A stretch of 64,000 bases of DNA from Acinetobacter pittii ATCC 19004 = CIP 70.29 (GTDB lineage: Bacteria; Pseudomonadota; Gammaproteobacteria; Pseudomonadales; Moraxellaceae): the NCBI RefSeq assembly GCF_000369045.1, contig NZ_KB849797.1, forward strand, positions 266,844-330,843, written 5' to 3'. Under the pieces are notes generated by a model, which did no database searches, had not been told where the DNA came from, and was given only the letters and a program-made list of their open reading frames with translations. This document shows positions 35,901 to 45,098 of this stretch, piece by piece. Position 1 is the first letter of the stretch, and each line of letters opens with the position of its first letter. Made by a program: the position numbers and the translations under genes.

Positions 35901-36638
35901 TTCTAAAAGACTGATATCAATTTCTGTCGCTAATTGTTTGAGCTGCGTAAGTTCTTCAAATTGAATGGTTGGTTTTTCGGGAAGTTTAAAATGAGCAGAA
36001 CTAAAGTTAAGTGAGTCTTCAACAAGTTTGACAAAACTATCGACACTCTTGAGTTCACCAGCCAGATACAATGCATCAATCACGGTCTGAGGTTGAGACT
36101 GTATCCATTCACGTAAAACATCATGAATCAGTTGTCGACTATAAGTTTTAGCATCATCGGTAATTTGAGCGCGTTCAATTTTGCCACTCTCAAAGGCAAA
36201 CTCACGTAATAGTTTTTGGCTAAAGCTATCGAGTGTTCCGACAAATAACTCGTCTAACTGATCTATAACCAATTTTAAACGTTCACACGCATAGGCAATA
36301 CGCGTCGCAAAATGCTTTAGAATATGCTGGAGTAATAAGTCAGGTTCTTGCTCTGCCTGCGTAAGTAATTCTTGTTCTGTAAAACTACGCTTGGCATCTA
36401 AATAACGGTACGTTTCAACCAAACGTGCACGAATACGGCTTTTTAACTCAGCAGCAGCAGCACGGGTAAACGTGGTCGCAATGACTTGTCTAGGCAAGTA
36501 TTTTTCAAGAAAGATACGGACCATCAAACTTGATAAGGTATAGGTTTTTCCTGTACCTGCCGAAGCTTCAATTAAGTGCAAGCCACTAAATTCAATATCA
36601 ATAATAGGTTGATAAGACACCTGTACTCTTGAGTTCAT
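32940..36638 (-). CDS. recB: Exodeoxyribonuclease V beta subunit RecB
   Basis: A 1232-residue helicase-nuclease. Walker A ASAGTGKT is at residues 25-32, LVDEFQDTN lies near residue 411, and later UvrD-type motifs include VGDRKQAIYGFRGGD and MTIHQSKGLEF. The C-terminal nuclease domain shows GSIDLVYFDGQ and ADYKSNYLG, holding the D and DxK residues that bind metal and that load RecA in E. coli RecB. The length is typical. It begins 3 nt after the recC stop with a GGAG Shine-Dalgarno; recC, recB and recD form one operon lacking the ptrA gene found between them in enterics. Confidence 0.97.
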   Translation of the reverse strand: MNSRVQVSYQPIIDIEFSGLHLIEASAGTGKTYTLSSLMVRIFLEKYLPRQVIATTFTRAAAAELKSRIRARLVETYRYLDAKRSFTEQELLTQAEQEPDLLLQHILKHFATRIAYACERLKLVIDQLDELFVGTLDSFSQKLLREFAFESGKIERAQITDDAKTYSRQLIHDVLREWIQSQPQTVIDALYLAGELKSVDSFVKLVEDSLNFSSAHFKLPEKPTIQFEELTQLKQLATEIDISLLEAYYLLDGEHYKHVSGTVFRNGAFNKLFSECLPQLLQVLKQSDSILVFDGSLAAQRELVFKFLGQLADQKVFKKCPAEISDGFYQHPCIQQIQQLFGVLKNYAEQFDQLHIFLKAYLCVEVKKRLPQVLQNKGETTFSQQIRTLSEALKGEQGQRFAVFVQARYPLILVDEFQDTNQDQDDMLASIWRHPERYQKGCMIMVGDRKQAIYGFRGGDMLTFLNAYKDIQAKHGREYKLIHNHRSVADLVDVVDALFQRQIDFGEEVQYDPIRAGTRPHPVLIEQNNHNPYPLRWLMLKDKETEAQQVAWKIRDLLNQSHAGQLYFQKDTQTQTLNEDDIAVLSRNHDGLDKVQFELERLGIRVNRPSKRSVFDCTIAQDVGALLTAILHPYDEAKVKRALISRLFAMDLKQLLQLEQTAEGLSQFMTGFDTIRELWSAQGFLVAWQQCLIQFDIWQNLVAAQSKDNERVVVNLRHLTEILSQHSEKYSGAQNLYHWYLKQLRSPLDRDWELERKLSSEAGVQLMTIHQSKGLEFKIVFLLGADKPFRENNKTLNFSTQDIVQLDSNQTLTQRVVAIADKTYLNEIELKQHEERALAEQNRLWYVALTRASHRVYALLQDLDGKSVSGLAFWKNRTEPFQHRCCTDEMVLEQIPQAIHLAKQTSIIEIQAQRFPEQRFYSRGKTSFSYLAQHLKHKAGTDLLASQSNDAVLAEDELDLINTAEEISAQPIDWIKSNFPRGTLAGNFLHEIFEHIDFQCSDDWVSEIRRRFKNDYSSLWQDLLNKYNESFPEQEDAEHLLYQSVAEWLKDILRTPLYQGFRLNQLQQEQYLSEFPFYLALSDRVLAMTRIQQLFAEYGLNMPELLEARSARYLNGSIDLVYFDGQRYHIADYKSNYLGDDLVDYRSDSIAQSMSLASYWLQAGLYLVALHRYLQVKMQDYQIEQHLGGATYLYLRGMNGEAEQGYYYWQPSIEFILRLDAILGYFAEDKIA

Positions 36639-36641
36639 GCC

Positions 36642-39600
36642 TTACTCCGAATGTTGAAATTGAAAAACCGGATGATACAAATCATACGCAAACTCATCAC
36701 AAGCATGTTGAAGCAAAGCTTGCGCATCTTGTTCTTGTAAAATAAAGCTCCAGTCTTGATGCAACTTACAAGCTTCATTTTGAGTCATATCCATCGTGGT
36801 AAATGACCCTGTTTCATTCCAGTATTTTAGCAGCTCAGCATAGCTCTTCTCATCCAGTTTTGCTTTTTCTGTCTGATTTGTTGTTTCCCACTGATATGCT
36901 TTAGCTTTTTCTAATGGCTTTAATAATAAGGCTGCTGGTAAAACCAATGGTTGTTGCTGTGCATGGCGCCAGATTTTAAACCATGGTTGTAAATATTGCC
37001 GAGCTTGCTCAGAACTAATCCCACTACAAATCACAGTTTGATCGCTAAAAACCACAATACGGCGCTTTTCGGCTCCTGCACTACCCTCATTCAAATAAGC
37101 TAACCAGAGCAGATATTCTAACCAGACTTTAGCACGTCTTTTTGCGCGAGCGCTTGAAGGTTCCATACTCACCCAGTCCCGAGTTTCAGACTTCGGAACG
37201 GTAATATTCATATGAAGCTGTTTAGCAATTCGCCAAATACGCTGAGTTGTTTGTGTCACTGCTGGTGCATAATGGTGAAGGCGTTCAAGTAAACATTCTT
37301 GCTCAAAAACACCTTGTTGCCATGCGCTATATTTGACTTTACCGACAGGCAACTGATCAATTAATACTTCAGGTTGTGCTTGCTGTTCAGATTGTTGTAA
37401 AAAATGTCGGATCGCATAGCGCCCTAAACCATCTAATAATAAAGGTTCATTTTGGTCGAGCACTCCGACACTTCCTAAGTTTTCTACCCCTAAAGTTTTC
37501 AAATATAATCGTGCAGGGAATGTTACATCCTGTATCCACTGCTGGCTTTCTAAAACCAGTGTGTCAGGTATTTGTAGCGGATAGGTCGTGTTCGCCCAAG
37601 GCTGACGGTTTCCTGAGACTTGCTGAATTTGTGAAGCGACCTTAAACCAGTGATCTTGATAACGAATAACACGCTTCTCTACAGTAAAACCTTTCGGGTC
37701 AAAGGGCTGTAAATCATGGAAGTGATGGAGTTGTTTTAGCTGTGAAGGTATCTCAATTCCTTCAATAACGACACTTTCAGGTTCACCATCTTCAGCTTTC
37801 ACAATCAAGGCAAGATGTTCACGGAACTCTTGAAGAATACTGGAAGGTTCGCGCACCTCGCCATCGTTCACATCAAAGCCGTTATAAAACAGCCATAAAT
37901 TTTCTTGGGCTAATAATAAAGCATCTAAAAAAGCACCTTGATCATCTTCAAGTCGAGAGCGATCACCTAACTGCTGGCGCAGTGCATCCATCAAATCAAA
38001 TGGAACATGGGTATCGCGGTTTGGAAATTGCCCTGCATCAAGATTTAGCATGACCATTAAACGATAAGGTAACGGTCGAATGTGTCCAATTTGGGCAAAG
38101 GTAATTTGCCCTGTCGGTTCAGCTTGTGCACTTTGGCTTTCTAATGTCCGTTGAATTTCTTCAATAATATAAGGCAGAGGCAAGGTAATTTTGCGCAAAG
38201 TTCCTGTTTCTGTCTCGGCGTAATAACTTGCGAGGGTCAACATTCGCTCTTGTTTCTTAACAATTTCCCGCACAGCTTTTAGAGCAGCAACACCGACCTG
38301 CTCAAATTCAACAATATCTTTGCTCAGCACTTGGAGCCAATATTCAACGGTATAGACTTTCCCCTGCTCATGCAGAGTAAGCCAATCACGGCGCTCATTC
38401 AAATCCTGATAAATCTGAATGAGTGTACCCACCAACTCGAAATCGCTCGGTTGAACTTTGGCATAACTCAACACCTGATTAAATGTTGCATGCACAGGCA
38501 CAGCAATGCCAAGGGCCAATCGCTCTAGGGCAAATTTAAAACTATATCGATAATCATCATCACCCTCACACAAACTGCGCTTGAGATGCTCTGCATCAAG
38601 CCCTCGTTTAAAGCCTGCATCGGCAAGCAAATTTAAAATTCGCTCAACCTGAACATATTCAAGTTCATAACGTTGTTGAGTCGCATGCAAACTTAACCAA
38701 TCAGCAAAATCATCAAAGCTAAAACGCCCCTGCATCAGTTGAATACGCCCAATTACTGCACGCCAAGCATTCAGTGCATCAAGTGATGCAACACCTGCAA
38801 TCTTTACTGGCAAATGCACACCCTGCTCAGTGGCAGTAGCAGGAAATACACTTCGAATTAAAGGCTCTATGTCGGCCAAATTAGGAACTAGAACTAAAAT
38901 ATCGTTTGGACGGCGCGGCTGTTCATGCGGTTTAGCCAACCAACAGATTAATTGCTCTTTTAATACTTCAAGTTGACGTAGAGTCGAATGACAAACATGA
39001 ATCTGAATAGAGTCATCATCGGAAGCAAGCTCATATTGTTTAGCTTGAGGCTCCACTAAATGCAAAATATCTGACTGAACTTTACCAAGCAGACTTTCAG
39101 GGAAATCATCCACAAAAGCGTCAACCCACTTACCCTCTTCACCCGTAGATAAATTCGATAATAAAGAAAAGTGATCGCGGGCTTGTTTACCCAATCGGGT
39201 TAAAAGCGGATGTCTGGATTCACGCGCTTCAGCATTAAAGTTGAGTGTAAATTTATTAAAGAAATCACTAATTTCAGCATCAGTAGCCTTTGGATTTTTC
39301 GCAATAAAACGCTCTTTTACCCCTAAGTCATAACGCTGTTTCCAGAGTGGATCGACACTATCGGCCCAATATTCTTGTGAAGGGTTATAGTGCAAAATCA
39401 GTACATCAACGTATTGGCCTAAACGGCGCAAGAACTGTAACTGGCTTGGCGGCAAATCTAATAACGTAAAGATCACCACCTGATTAGGTAATCTTGAAAT
39501 AGCACGCTTACTGCGGTCTGGATGATCTAACTCTTGCCAAAACAATGCATCAATTTGCTGCATCTGCAAAAAGTCATCATGAAAATGTTGTTGCCATAAC

Positions 39601-40277
39601 CAACGCTGCCAACGTTCTAGCTCCTCAGTTTGATGTAATGCAAAAGCAGTCACTTCTTCATCTTTTTGCACAATATATTTTTCAATATCGAGTGCTCGGC
39701 CCTGCCCCCAAGCAGACAACCAGTTTTCCGGACAGGTACAACTATTTTCACAACCACGCTGACACTGCCCACGATAAATCATATAGTTACTAAATAGATC
39801 GGCAACCTGCTCAGCGACCCAGTACAGCATTTTTTGTTTTTTTAATTGTTTGTCTATGCCTTGTTCGAGTCGATCTGCGCTGTCATAAATACGCTGGACA
39901 ATAGAATGTAAAGGATGCGACGAATCTATACTTATCGTGTCTGGTTGAATGAATTCGTGCAAAGCTTGATGCACCCGCCATTTAAAAATTAAACGTGGGA
40001 TGTTCGCTTTACGAACCTGTTCTTTATGCGCAGTTAAAACTTGCTGGTAGGCGTACCACTGGAAGCCGCGTACCCGTTGGTGAAACTGGTAATTAGCACT
40101 CATGCCTTGCTGTTCTGCAAGTTTTTGTATCAGCCACTGCTCGACCGCAGGACTTGGAACAATAAAATGCTGGGTTTTCAAAACCTGTAATGGATGCGTT
40201 GAAGCTTGAGATGTAGACGTCAATACACCTTGCAACAACACATCAATACGTTGACTTTGAATAACATGAATCCCCAT
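36642..40277 (-). CDS. recC: Exodeoxyribonuclease V gamma subunit RecC
   Basis: A 1211-residue subunit that holds the RecBCD complex together and recognises Chi. It has the inactive helicase-like fold of the family, with recognisable segments FIVPSPAVEQWLIQKLAEQQG near the N-terminus, VVIFTLLDLPPSQLQFLRRL in the middle and GHIRPLPYRLMVMLNLDAGQFP with DQGAFLDALLLAQENLWLFYNG further on. Start ATG with an AGGAT Shine-Dalgarno. It is the first gene of the recCBD operon and diverges from the DUF697-like gene. Confidence 0.96.
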   Translation of the reverse strand: MGIHVIQSQRIDVLLQGVLTSTSQASTHPLQVLKTQHFIVPSPAVEQWLIQKLAEQQGMSANYQFHQRVRGFQWYAYQQVLTAHKEQVRKANIPRLIFKWRVHQALHEFIQPDTISIDSSHPLHSIVQRIYDSADRLEQGIDKQLKKQKMLYWVAEQVADLFSNYMIYRGQCQRGCENSCTCPENWLSAWGQGRALDIEKYIVQKDEEVTAFALHQTEELERWQRWLWQQHFHDDFLQMQQIDALFWQELDHPDRSKRAISRLPNQVVIFTLLDLPPSQLQFLRRLGQYVDVLILHYNPSQEYWADSVDPLWKQRYDLGVKERFIAKNPKATDAEISDFFNKFTLNFNAEARESRHPLLTRLGKQARDHFSLLSNLSTGEEGKWVDAFVDDFPESLLGKVQSDILHLVEPQAKQYELASDDDSIQIHVCHSTLRQLEVLKEQLICWLAKPHEQPRRPNDILVLVPNLADIEPLIRSVFPATATEQGVHLPVKIAGVASLDALNAWRAVIGRIQLMQGRFSFDDFADWLSLHATQQRYELEYVQVERILNLLADAGFKRGLDAEHLKRSLCEGDDDYRYSFKFALERLALGIAVPVHATFNQVLSYAKVQPSDFELVGTLIQIYQDLNERRDWLTLHEQGKVYTVEYWLQVLSKDIVEFEQVGVAALKAVREIVKKQERMLTLASYYAETETGTLRKITLPLPYIIEEIQRTLESQSAQAEPTGQITFAQIGHIRPLPYRLMVMLNLDAGQFPNRDTHVPFDLMDALRQQLGDRSRLEDDQGAFLDALLLAQENLWLFYNGFDVNDGEVREPSSILQEFREHLALIVKAEDGEPESVVIEGIEIPSQLKQLHHFHDLQPFDPKGFTVEKRVIRYQDHWFKVASQIQQVSGNRQPWANTTYPLQIPDTLVLESQQWIQDVTFPARLYLKTLGVENLGSVGVLDQNEPLLLDGLGRYAIRHFLQQSEQQAQPEVLIDQLPVGKVKYSAWQQGVFEQECLLERLHHYAPAVTQTTQRIWRIAKQLHMNITVPKSETRDWVSMEPSSARAKRRAKVWLEYLLWLAYLNEGSAGAEKRRIVVFSDQTVICSGISSEQARQYLQPWFKIWRHAQQQPLVLPAALLLKPLEKAKAYQWETTNQTEKAKLDEKSYAELLKYWNETGSFTTMDMTQNEACKLHQDWSFILQEQDAQALLQHACDEFAYDLYHPVFQFQHSE

Positions 40278-40446
40278 TTATTTCATATCCTGCTTGCATA
40301 ATTTATGCACAAAATCATAAACATTCATTACTATACAACTGAATCTGACTATGTCACGTTGGTTTAAACACAGCATAATTTAACTTTAGGTGTCACTTAC
40401 ACTTGGTTTAAATGACGCCCTCAAGAAACTTATACAGGTAGACATT

Positions 40447-40953
40447 ATGAAAATTGACAAGATTCCTGACTATATTGATCCTAGCCTAAATCTGGAACAA
40501 ATTCGCGATGAGTGTCATGATCTCATCAAAAAAAGAGCTTACGTCTCAGCAGGAGCGGCAATTGTACCGATTCCTTTTTTTGACGTGGCAGTCGATTTGG
40601 GAATTTTGTCGTACCTTATTCCAGATATCAATTCCCGTTTTGGCTTAGCACCTGAACACGTGAGTGTCTACGACCCGAAAACTAAAACAATTCATTGGGA
40701 TGAACTACGTAAACGCGGTTTTGAATTTTCAGGCTTTGTAGTAGCGCGTACTACAGTTAAAAAAACATTTAATGGCTTTCTTGGCAAAATCGTAACGAAA
40801 CAGGTGACTAAATTTATACCACTAGGTGGGCAAATTGTAGCAGCAAGTTTGGGCTATTTCATGATGAAAAAAATAGCAGAAACTCATCTGAATGATAGTT
40901 ATAACCTTGCAAAACGTATTCAGCAAAAAAGCCGTAGCACTATTGTAAATTAA
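40447..40953 (+). CDS. DUF697/YcjF-like small membrane-associated protein
   Basis: The ATG at 40447 has AGGTA 7 nt upstream and gives 168 residues; a GTG further upstream adds 19 but is less favoured. Two hydrophobic helical segments with conserved prolines, VSAGAAIVPIPFFDVAVDLG (residues 35-54) and FIPLGGQIVAASLGYFMM (about 123-140), follow the pattern of DUF697 modules, which form the C-terminal part of bacterial dynamin-like and Era-like GTPases. Here the module stands alone without a GTPase domain. It lies downstream of its own short promoter region, divergent from recC. Function unknown. Confidence 0.65.
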   Translation: MKIDKIPDYIDPSLNLEQIRDECHDLIKKRAYVSAGAAIVPIPFFDVAVDLGILSYLIPDINSRFGLAPEHVSVYDPKTKTIHWDELRKRGFEFSGFVVARTTVKKTFNGFLGKIVTKQVTKFIPLGGQIVAASLGYFMMKKIAETHLNDSYNLAKRIQQKSRSTIVN

Positions 40954-40975
40954 TGTTTGCCTTGTAGCTGAGAGC

Positions 40976-42394
40976 TTAGTCTGCTCTCAGCTGTTTTAAA
41001 ATGGCCTTCAACACTTCTAAACGTGCCGTATATTTATCATCGGTTGCGACAATATACCAAGGTGCATATTCAGTACTAGTTCGCTCAAACATATCTGCGG
41101 CCGCTTTTAAATAATCGTCCCACTTATCACGATTACGCCAATCCTCTGCGGTAATTTTAAAGCGTTTATGCGGTGTTTCTTCTCTGGCCTTAAAACGCTG
41201 CTCTTGCTCATCTTTACTAATCGCCAGCCAAATTTTTACTACAATCGTTTGACTATCAAATAAATCTTTTTCAAAGCGGTTTATTTCATCATAGGCACGC
41301 TGCCATTCTAAAGGTGAAGCAAAACCTTCGACACGTTCAACGAGTACACGTCCATACCATGTCCGATCAAAAATCGTGATTTTTTCGGCCTCATTAATGC
41401 GGTTCCAAAAGCGCCATAAGTATGGATGACGTGCTTCAAAACGTTCAGGTGCTCCAATACAGTGAATATCATATTCACGCGGGTCTAGGTTTTTAACGAT
41501 TCGCTTAATGGCCCCACCTTTACCAGCTGCGTCCATGCCTTCAAAAGCAATGACGACATTGCGTTGATCAAAACGCATGGCATCGGCAATTTTTTTACTC
41601 AGTTTATCGAGTTCTTTTTTATATTCTGCTTTTTCAAGTGGTTCGTTAGAAGGGTTTAATAAACTCTCTGGAATTTTAGCTTGCTGCCATTTTCCTTTAA
41701 CTTCGGTTTCATGCTCTGGAAGTTGACGCATGTGTTGTAAAAGGTATTGCGCAAAAAACTGATCACGCTGCTTTTCATCTTCGCCATCAATAATGTACCA
41801 ATCGTCGGTAAAACGACGACGTAACTTTTGCAAAGTGTCATATTGTTTTTTATTACGCCAGTCTAAGCCATGGAGCTTATGCCAATGCTGTTCAGATGGA
41901 TCTATCTTGTCTAAACGTTTTTGCAGTGATTTCCATGACAGATCGAACCAGACTTTGACCACATCGACATAGTTGTTTTTTAAATCTTGCTCAAATGCCC
42001 GCATATTTTCAACGTAAGCATCAAAGCGTGCTTCATCCAAAGGTTCAGACACGTGCGTTGCCGTGACGAGCAAATCGCTATACCAGTTGCCAAACATCAC
42101 CACAATTTGCCCTTCAGTCGGAATGAACTCCGAGTAAGATTGCCAAAATGCTTCTGTATCTGTCAGCACACGTGGCGCGTCTGCTTTGACTCGTAAATAT
42201 CGTGGATCTAGCCATTCACGAAGTTGCTTAACAGCCTCGCCTTTTCCAGCCAACTCAATACCACTCATTAATATTAGTGTGCTCTTAGCGTTGGGTTTGC
42301 CCCGACTTTCTTTTAACGCATATTGTGCTTCAATCAAATCGACTGAAAGCTGTTCTTCATCACGAATCTCAAATTTTGGTTGTTGTTCACTCAT
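40976..42394 (-). CDS. pap: Polyphosphate:AMP phosphotransferase (two-domain PPK2)
   Basis: A 472-residue enzyme with two tandem PPK2 domains, the class II arrangement first described in Acinetobacter johnsonii Pap, which makes ADP from AMP and polyphosphate. The N-terminal domain has GIELAGKGEA near residue 45 and a degenerate later half (FGNWYSDLL); the C-terminal domain has the intact Walker A GMDAAGKGG at 286-294 and DRTWYGRVLVERVEG, so catalysis is expected there. It is convergent with the DUF697-like gene and stands as a single transcription unit. Confidence 0.93.
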   Translation of the reverse strand: MSEQQPKFEIRDEEQLSVDLIEAQYALKESRGKPNAKSTLILMSGIELAGKGEAVKQLREWLDPRYLRVKADAPRVLTDTEAFWQSYSEFIPTEGQIVVMFGNWYSDLLVTATHVSEPLDEARFDAYVENMRAFEQDLKNNYVDVVKVWFDLSWKSLQKRLDKIDPSEQHWHKLHGLDWRNKKQYDTLQKLRRRFTDDWYIIDGEDEKQRDQFFAQYLLQHMRQLPEHETEVKGKWQQAKIPESLLNPSNEPLEKAEYKKELDKLSKKIADAMRFDQRNVVIAFEGMDAAGKGGAIKRIVKNLDPREYDIHCIGAPERFEARHPYLWRFWNRINEAEKITIFDRTWYGRVLVERVEGFASPLEWQRAYDEINRFEKDLFDSQTIVVKIWLAISKDEQEQRFKAREETPHKRFKITAEDWRNRDKWDDYLKAAADMFERTSTEYAPWYIVATDDKYTARLEVLKAILKQLRAD

Positions 42395-42603
42395 AGTCCA
42401 CGGCTCTAATCTTTTATTGTTTAATTTCGATGATCTTTAACTTATGCGCTTAAATGATGAATTGCTATACAAATTATGTCATTGTGCCAAAATTCTGTTT
42501 AAAAATTGACGCATGAATCATTTTTTTTACATCTACTCGCCATAGTACAAGGTTACAATGCCTTTTATGATTTTTTGCAAATAGCCCAATATTAGAGCCT
42601 TAA

Positions 42604-43311
42604 ATGTCTAAACTCGCTGCTTTTGATGATCTTTTACAACAATATAAAACATTTAATTATCACGATAATCCAGTACTTGCTCAGCGTTTGCAAGATGTAC
42701 AAACATGGTTAAAAGAGCGGATGAAAGATACGCATCATGACTTTTTTAATCTGCCAGCGCACAAGCTCATGTCAGAGTACTTTTTAAATCGTTTATATGG
42801 TGGCCCAGAATTTGATGCTCTTGCAGCTCAAATCGAGCGTTTACTAAAATATGCCCATAAAGCAGAAAAAGTCTTACCTGAGAATGCAATTAAAACAGGT
42901 ACTAAATCAGTAAGTTTGGCTGTACTTGCAACCCAACTTGATGAGCAAGTAGCAATGCAACTTCTTGAGGACTATCCGGCAGATACAGTATTAACTGATG
43001 AGATTATGCGTTTAACCTTAATCAAGCTTGATCAGGCCGAAGCTCGTTATCAACAACTTGCTCTTCTTGACGATTTAGGTGCAGCACTCGATAAATACAT
43101 GCGTTCATTTATGATGTTTACTGCTTTTAAAATGTGTAAAGGTATTGCCCAAAAATATCACTTCGAATTGATGTATGATTTCATTCAAGATGGTTTTAGT
43201 GCGATGAAACCGTTAAAATCAGCCGAGACCTTTATTAAGACTTTTACTGAAAAAGAACGCCAGATTATTGAAAATGTACATTCAGGGCATCCGAATCCGT
43301 TTAGAGTGTGA
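42604..43311 (+). CDS. Uncharacterised protein, possibly FFLEELY-motif family
   Basis: A 235-residue soluble, mostly helical protein starting at MSKLAAFDDLL. The N-terminal third contains EYFLNRLYGGPEFDALAAQIERLL, which resembles the so-called FFLEELY motif proteins of Xanthomonas and relatives; the rest (DDLGAALDKYMRSFMMFTAF, MYDFIQDGFSAM) has no motif I recognise. It is transcribed toward ubiE and 148 nt before its start, so it may or may not share that transcript. Function unknown. Confidence 0.6.
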   Translation: MSKLAAFDDLLQQYKTFNYHDNPVLAQRLQDVQTWLKERMKDTHHDFFNLPAHKLMSEYFLNRLYGGPEFDALAAQIERLLKYAHKAEKVLPENAIKTGTKSVSLAVLATQLDEQVAMQLLEDYPADTVLTDEIMRLTLIKLDQAEARYQQLALLDDLGAALDKYMRSFMMFTAFKMCKGIAQKYHFELMYDFIQDGFSAMKPLKSAETFIKTFTEKERQIIENVHSGHPNPFRV

Positions 43312-43458
43312 TAAGGTCGGCACATAGAAAAACTCAACCTCGCGAAGTTGAGATTTTATTCATTATATTTGCATGATGATGCCTGTAAAAATAGACAAAA
43401 TCTGTCATCATGCAGAACTTATTCCGTTTCACTTGAGTTTGAGTCTAGGAGAGACAAT

Positions 43459-44406
43459 ATGTCTAACGAAAACCAAAAGCCAACATCTCCAACTGAGCAG
43501 GCACAAAGTTCAGACAAAGTTAGCCCATTCCTAAACTCACCTTTACCTCAAGGTACTCCTCAAGGGCAACAACAAACTTTACAGCAAACCTTAACAGACA
43601 CACCTGTGAATGGCTCTGTACCTAAATACAATTTACCTCGTGGTGCTGGTAATACTGGCAACGTTGGTGAAACAACACATTTCGGTTACTCAACAGTTAG
43701 AACTGAAGATAAAGCACAAAAAGTTGCAGAAGTTTTCCACTCAGTTGCAAGCAAATATGACTTGATGAATGACTTGATGTCATTTGGTATTCACCGTTTG
43801 TGGAAGCGTTTTGCAATTAACATGTCTGGTGTTCGCCGTGGTCAACACGTGTTAGACATTGCTGGCGGTACAGGCGACTTAGCAAAAGTATTTAGCCGTG
43901 AAGTTGGTCCGCAAGGTCATGTTGTACTTTCAGACATTAACGAATCTATGCTCAATGTTGGCCGTGACCGTCTAATTGATGCAGGCTGTACCAATGTTGA
44001 CTTCGTTCTTGCCAATGCTGAAACATTAGAACCTTTTGCAGACAACAGCTTTGACCTTGTAACCATTAGCTTTGGTTTACGTAACGTGACAGATAAAGAC
44101 GCAGCACTTGCTTCTATGTTCCGTGTGTTAAAACCAGGTGGCCGTTTACTGATTCTTGAGTTTTCTAAACCTGTATTTGAGCCATTCTCAAAACTTTATG
44201 ACCTCTATTCATTCACCGCTTTACCGATTATGGGTAAATTGGTTGCGAATGACTCAGAAAGCTATAAATATTTGGCTGAATCAATCCGTATGCACCCAGA
44301 CCAACGCACCTTAAAAGGTATGATGGAAAATGCTGGCTTCCAGAACTGTGACTATCACAACCTTACTGCTGGTATCGTTGCCGTTCACCGTGGCTTCAAA
44401 CTGTAA
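43459..44406 (+). CDS. ubiE: Ubiquinone/menaquinone C-methyltransferase UbiE
   Basis: The ATG at 43459 has a strong AGGAGAGA Shine-Dalgarno and gives 315 residues. The SAM-dependent enzyme methylates the benzoquinol ring in ubiquinone synthesis. The catalytic part starts near residue 75 ([20 protein letters not shown]) and includes [33 protein letters not shown] and [14 protein letters not shown]. Before it lies a 70-residue, glutamine-, proline- and serine-rich tail that E. coli UbiE (251 residues) lacks. It is the first gene of a ubiE-ubiJ-ubiB operon. Confidence 0.96.
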   Translation: MSNENQKPTSPTEQAQSSDKVSPFLNSPLPQGTPQGQQQTLQQTLTDTPVNGSVPKYNLPRGAGNTGNVGETTHFGYSTVRTEDKAQKVAEVFHSVASKYDLMNDLMSFGIHRLWKRFAINMSGVRRGQHVLDIAGGTGDLAKVFSREVGPQGHVVLSDINESMLNVGRDRLIDAGCTNVDFVLANAETLEPFADNSFDLVTISFGLRNVTDKDAALASMFRVLKPGGRLLILEFSKPVFEPFSKLYDLYSFTALPIMGKLVANDSESYKYLAESIRMHPDQRTLKGMMENAGFQNCDYHNLTAGIVAVHRGFKL

Positions 44407-44417
44407 GGGATAACGAT

Positions 44418-45086
44418 ATGTGGTCGATTCTGGCACTCGGTGCAGTCGAACGTATCATTCATCATCTGATCGATCTGGATGCGGTTACTCGCATTCAGTT
44501 TAATCAGTTACAGGGCAAAATGTTGCGTGTTGTGATTGATAGCCCGCAGCTTTCTGTCGATGTGTTCTTTGACCAAGAAAAAGTACGTCTTGAACCTACC
44601 GTAACAGGTCATAGTGAAAAGCCTTCTATTTTTGAACAGCGTCCTTTTGATGCCCAATTCAAAATTTCTGAAGCAACTGCAACTTTGCATGTTAAAGATG
44701 TCGTTGAACTGATTAAATTATTGGTCAGCGATCCAGACCAGATTGGGAATATCCCGCTCCAAGGTGATTATCACCTATTACAGGATATTCAAAAAATTAT
44801 GCAGCAAGCTGAACCTGATTTAGCTGCGCATTTATCAAGATGGGTGGGTCCTCAACTCGCTCATGAAATTGGTAAGATTCAACTTGCACCAAAACATTTA
44901 AAACGCTCGGTGCAAAGCCATCTGTTTTTTGCTGAAGATGCCTTAAAAGAAGATAGCGGCCTATTTGCCCCTCGCTGGGAAATGGACGACTTAACTCAAG
45001 CAACTCGCAAGCTTAATCAAGACATTGACCGTCTTGAAGCAAGATTGCAGCAACTCAATGCACAACTACAACCCTCTCAAGACTAG
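44418..45086 (+). CDS. ubiJ: Ubiquinone biosynthesis accessory factor UbiJ
   Basis: A 222-residue protein with an SCP2-like lipid-binding N-terminal half (about residues 20-115: QLQGKMLRVVIDSPQLSVDV) and a helical C-terminal half ending in a coiled coil (LNQDIDRLEARLQQLNAQL). UbiJ and UbiK organise the soluble Ubi complex and bind late quinone intermediates. The position between ubiE (11-nt gap) and ubiB (12-nt gap) confirms the assignment. Confidence 0.92.
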   Translation: MWSILALGAVERIIHHLIDLDAVTRIQFNQLQGKMLRVVIDSPQLSVDVFFDQEKVRLEPTVTGHSEKPSIFEQRPFDAQFKISEATATLHVKDVVELIKLLVSDPDQIGNIPLQGDYHLLQDIQKIMQQAEPDLAAHLSRWVGPQLAHEIGKIQLAPKHLKRSVQSHLFFAEDALKEDSGLFAPRWEMDDLTQATRKLNQDIDRLEARLQQLNAQLQPSQD

Positions 45087-45098
45087 GTAAGACTTTAT

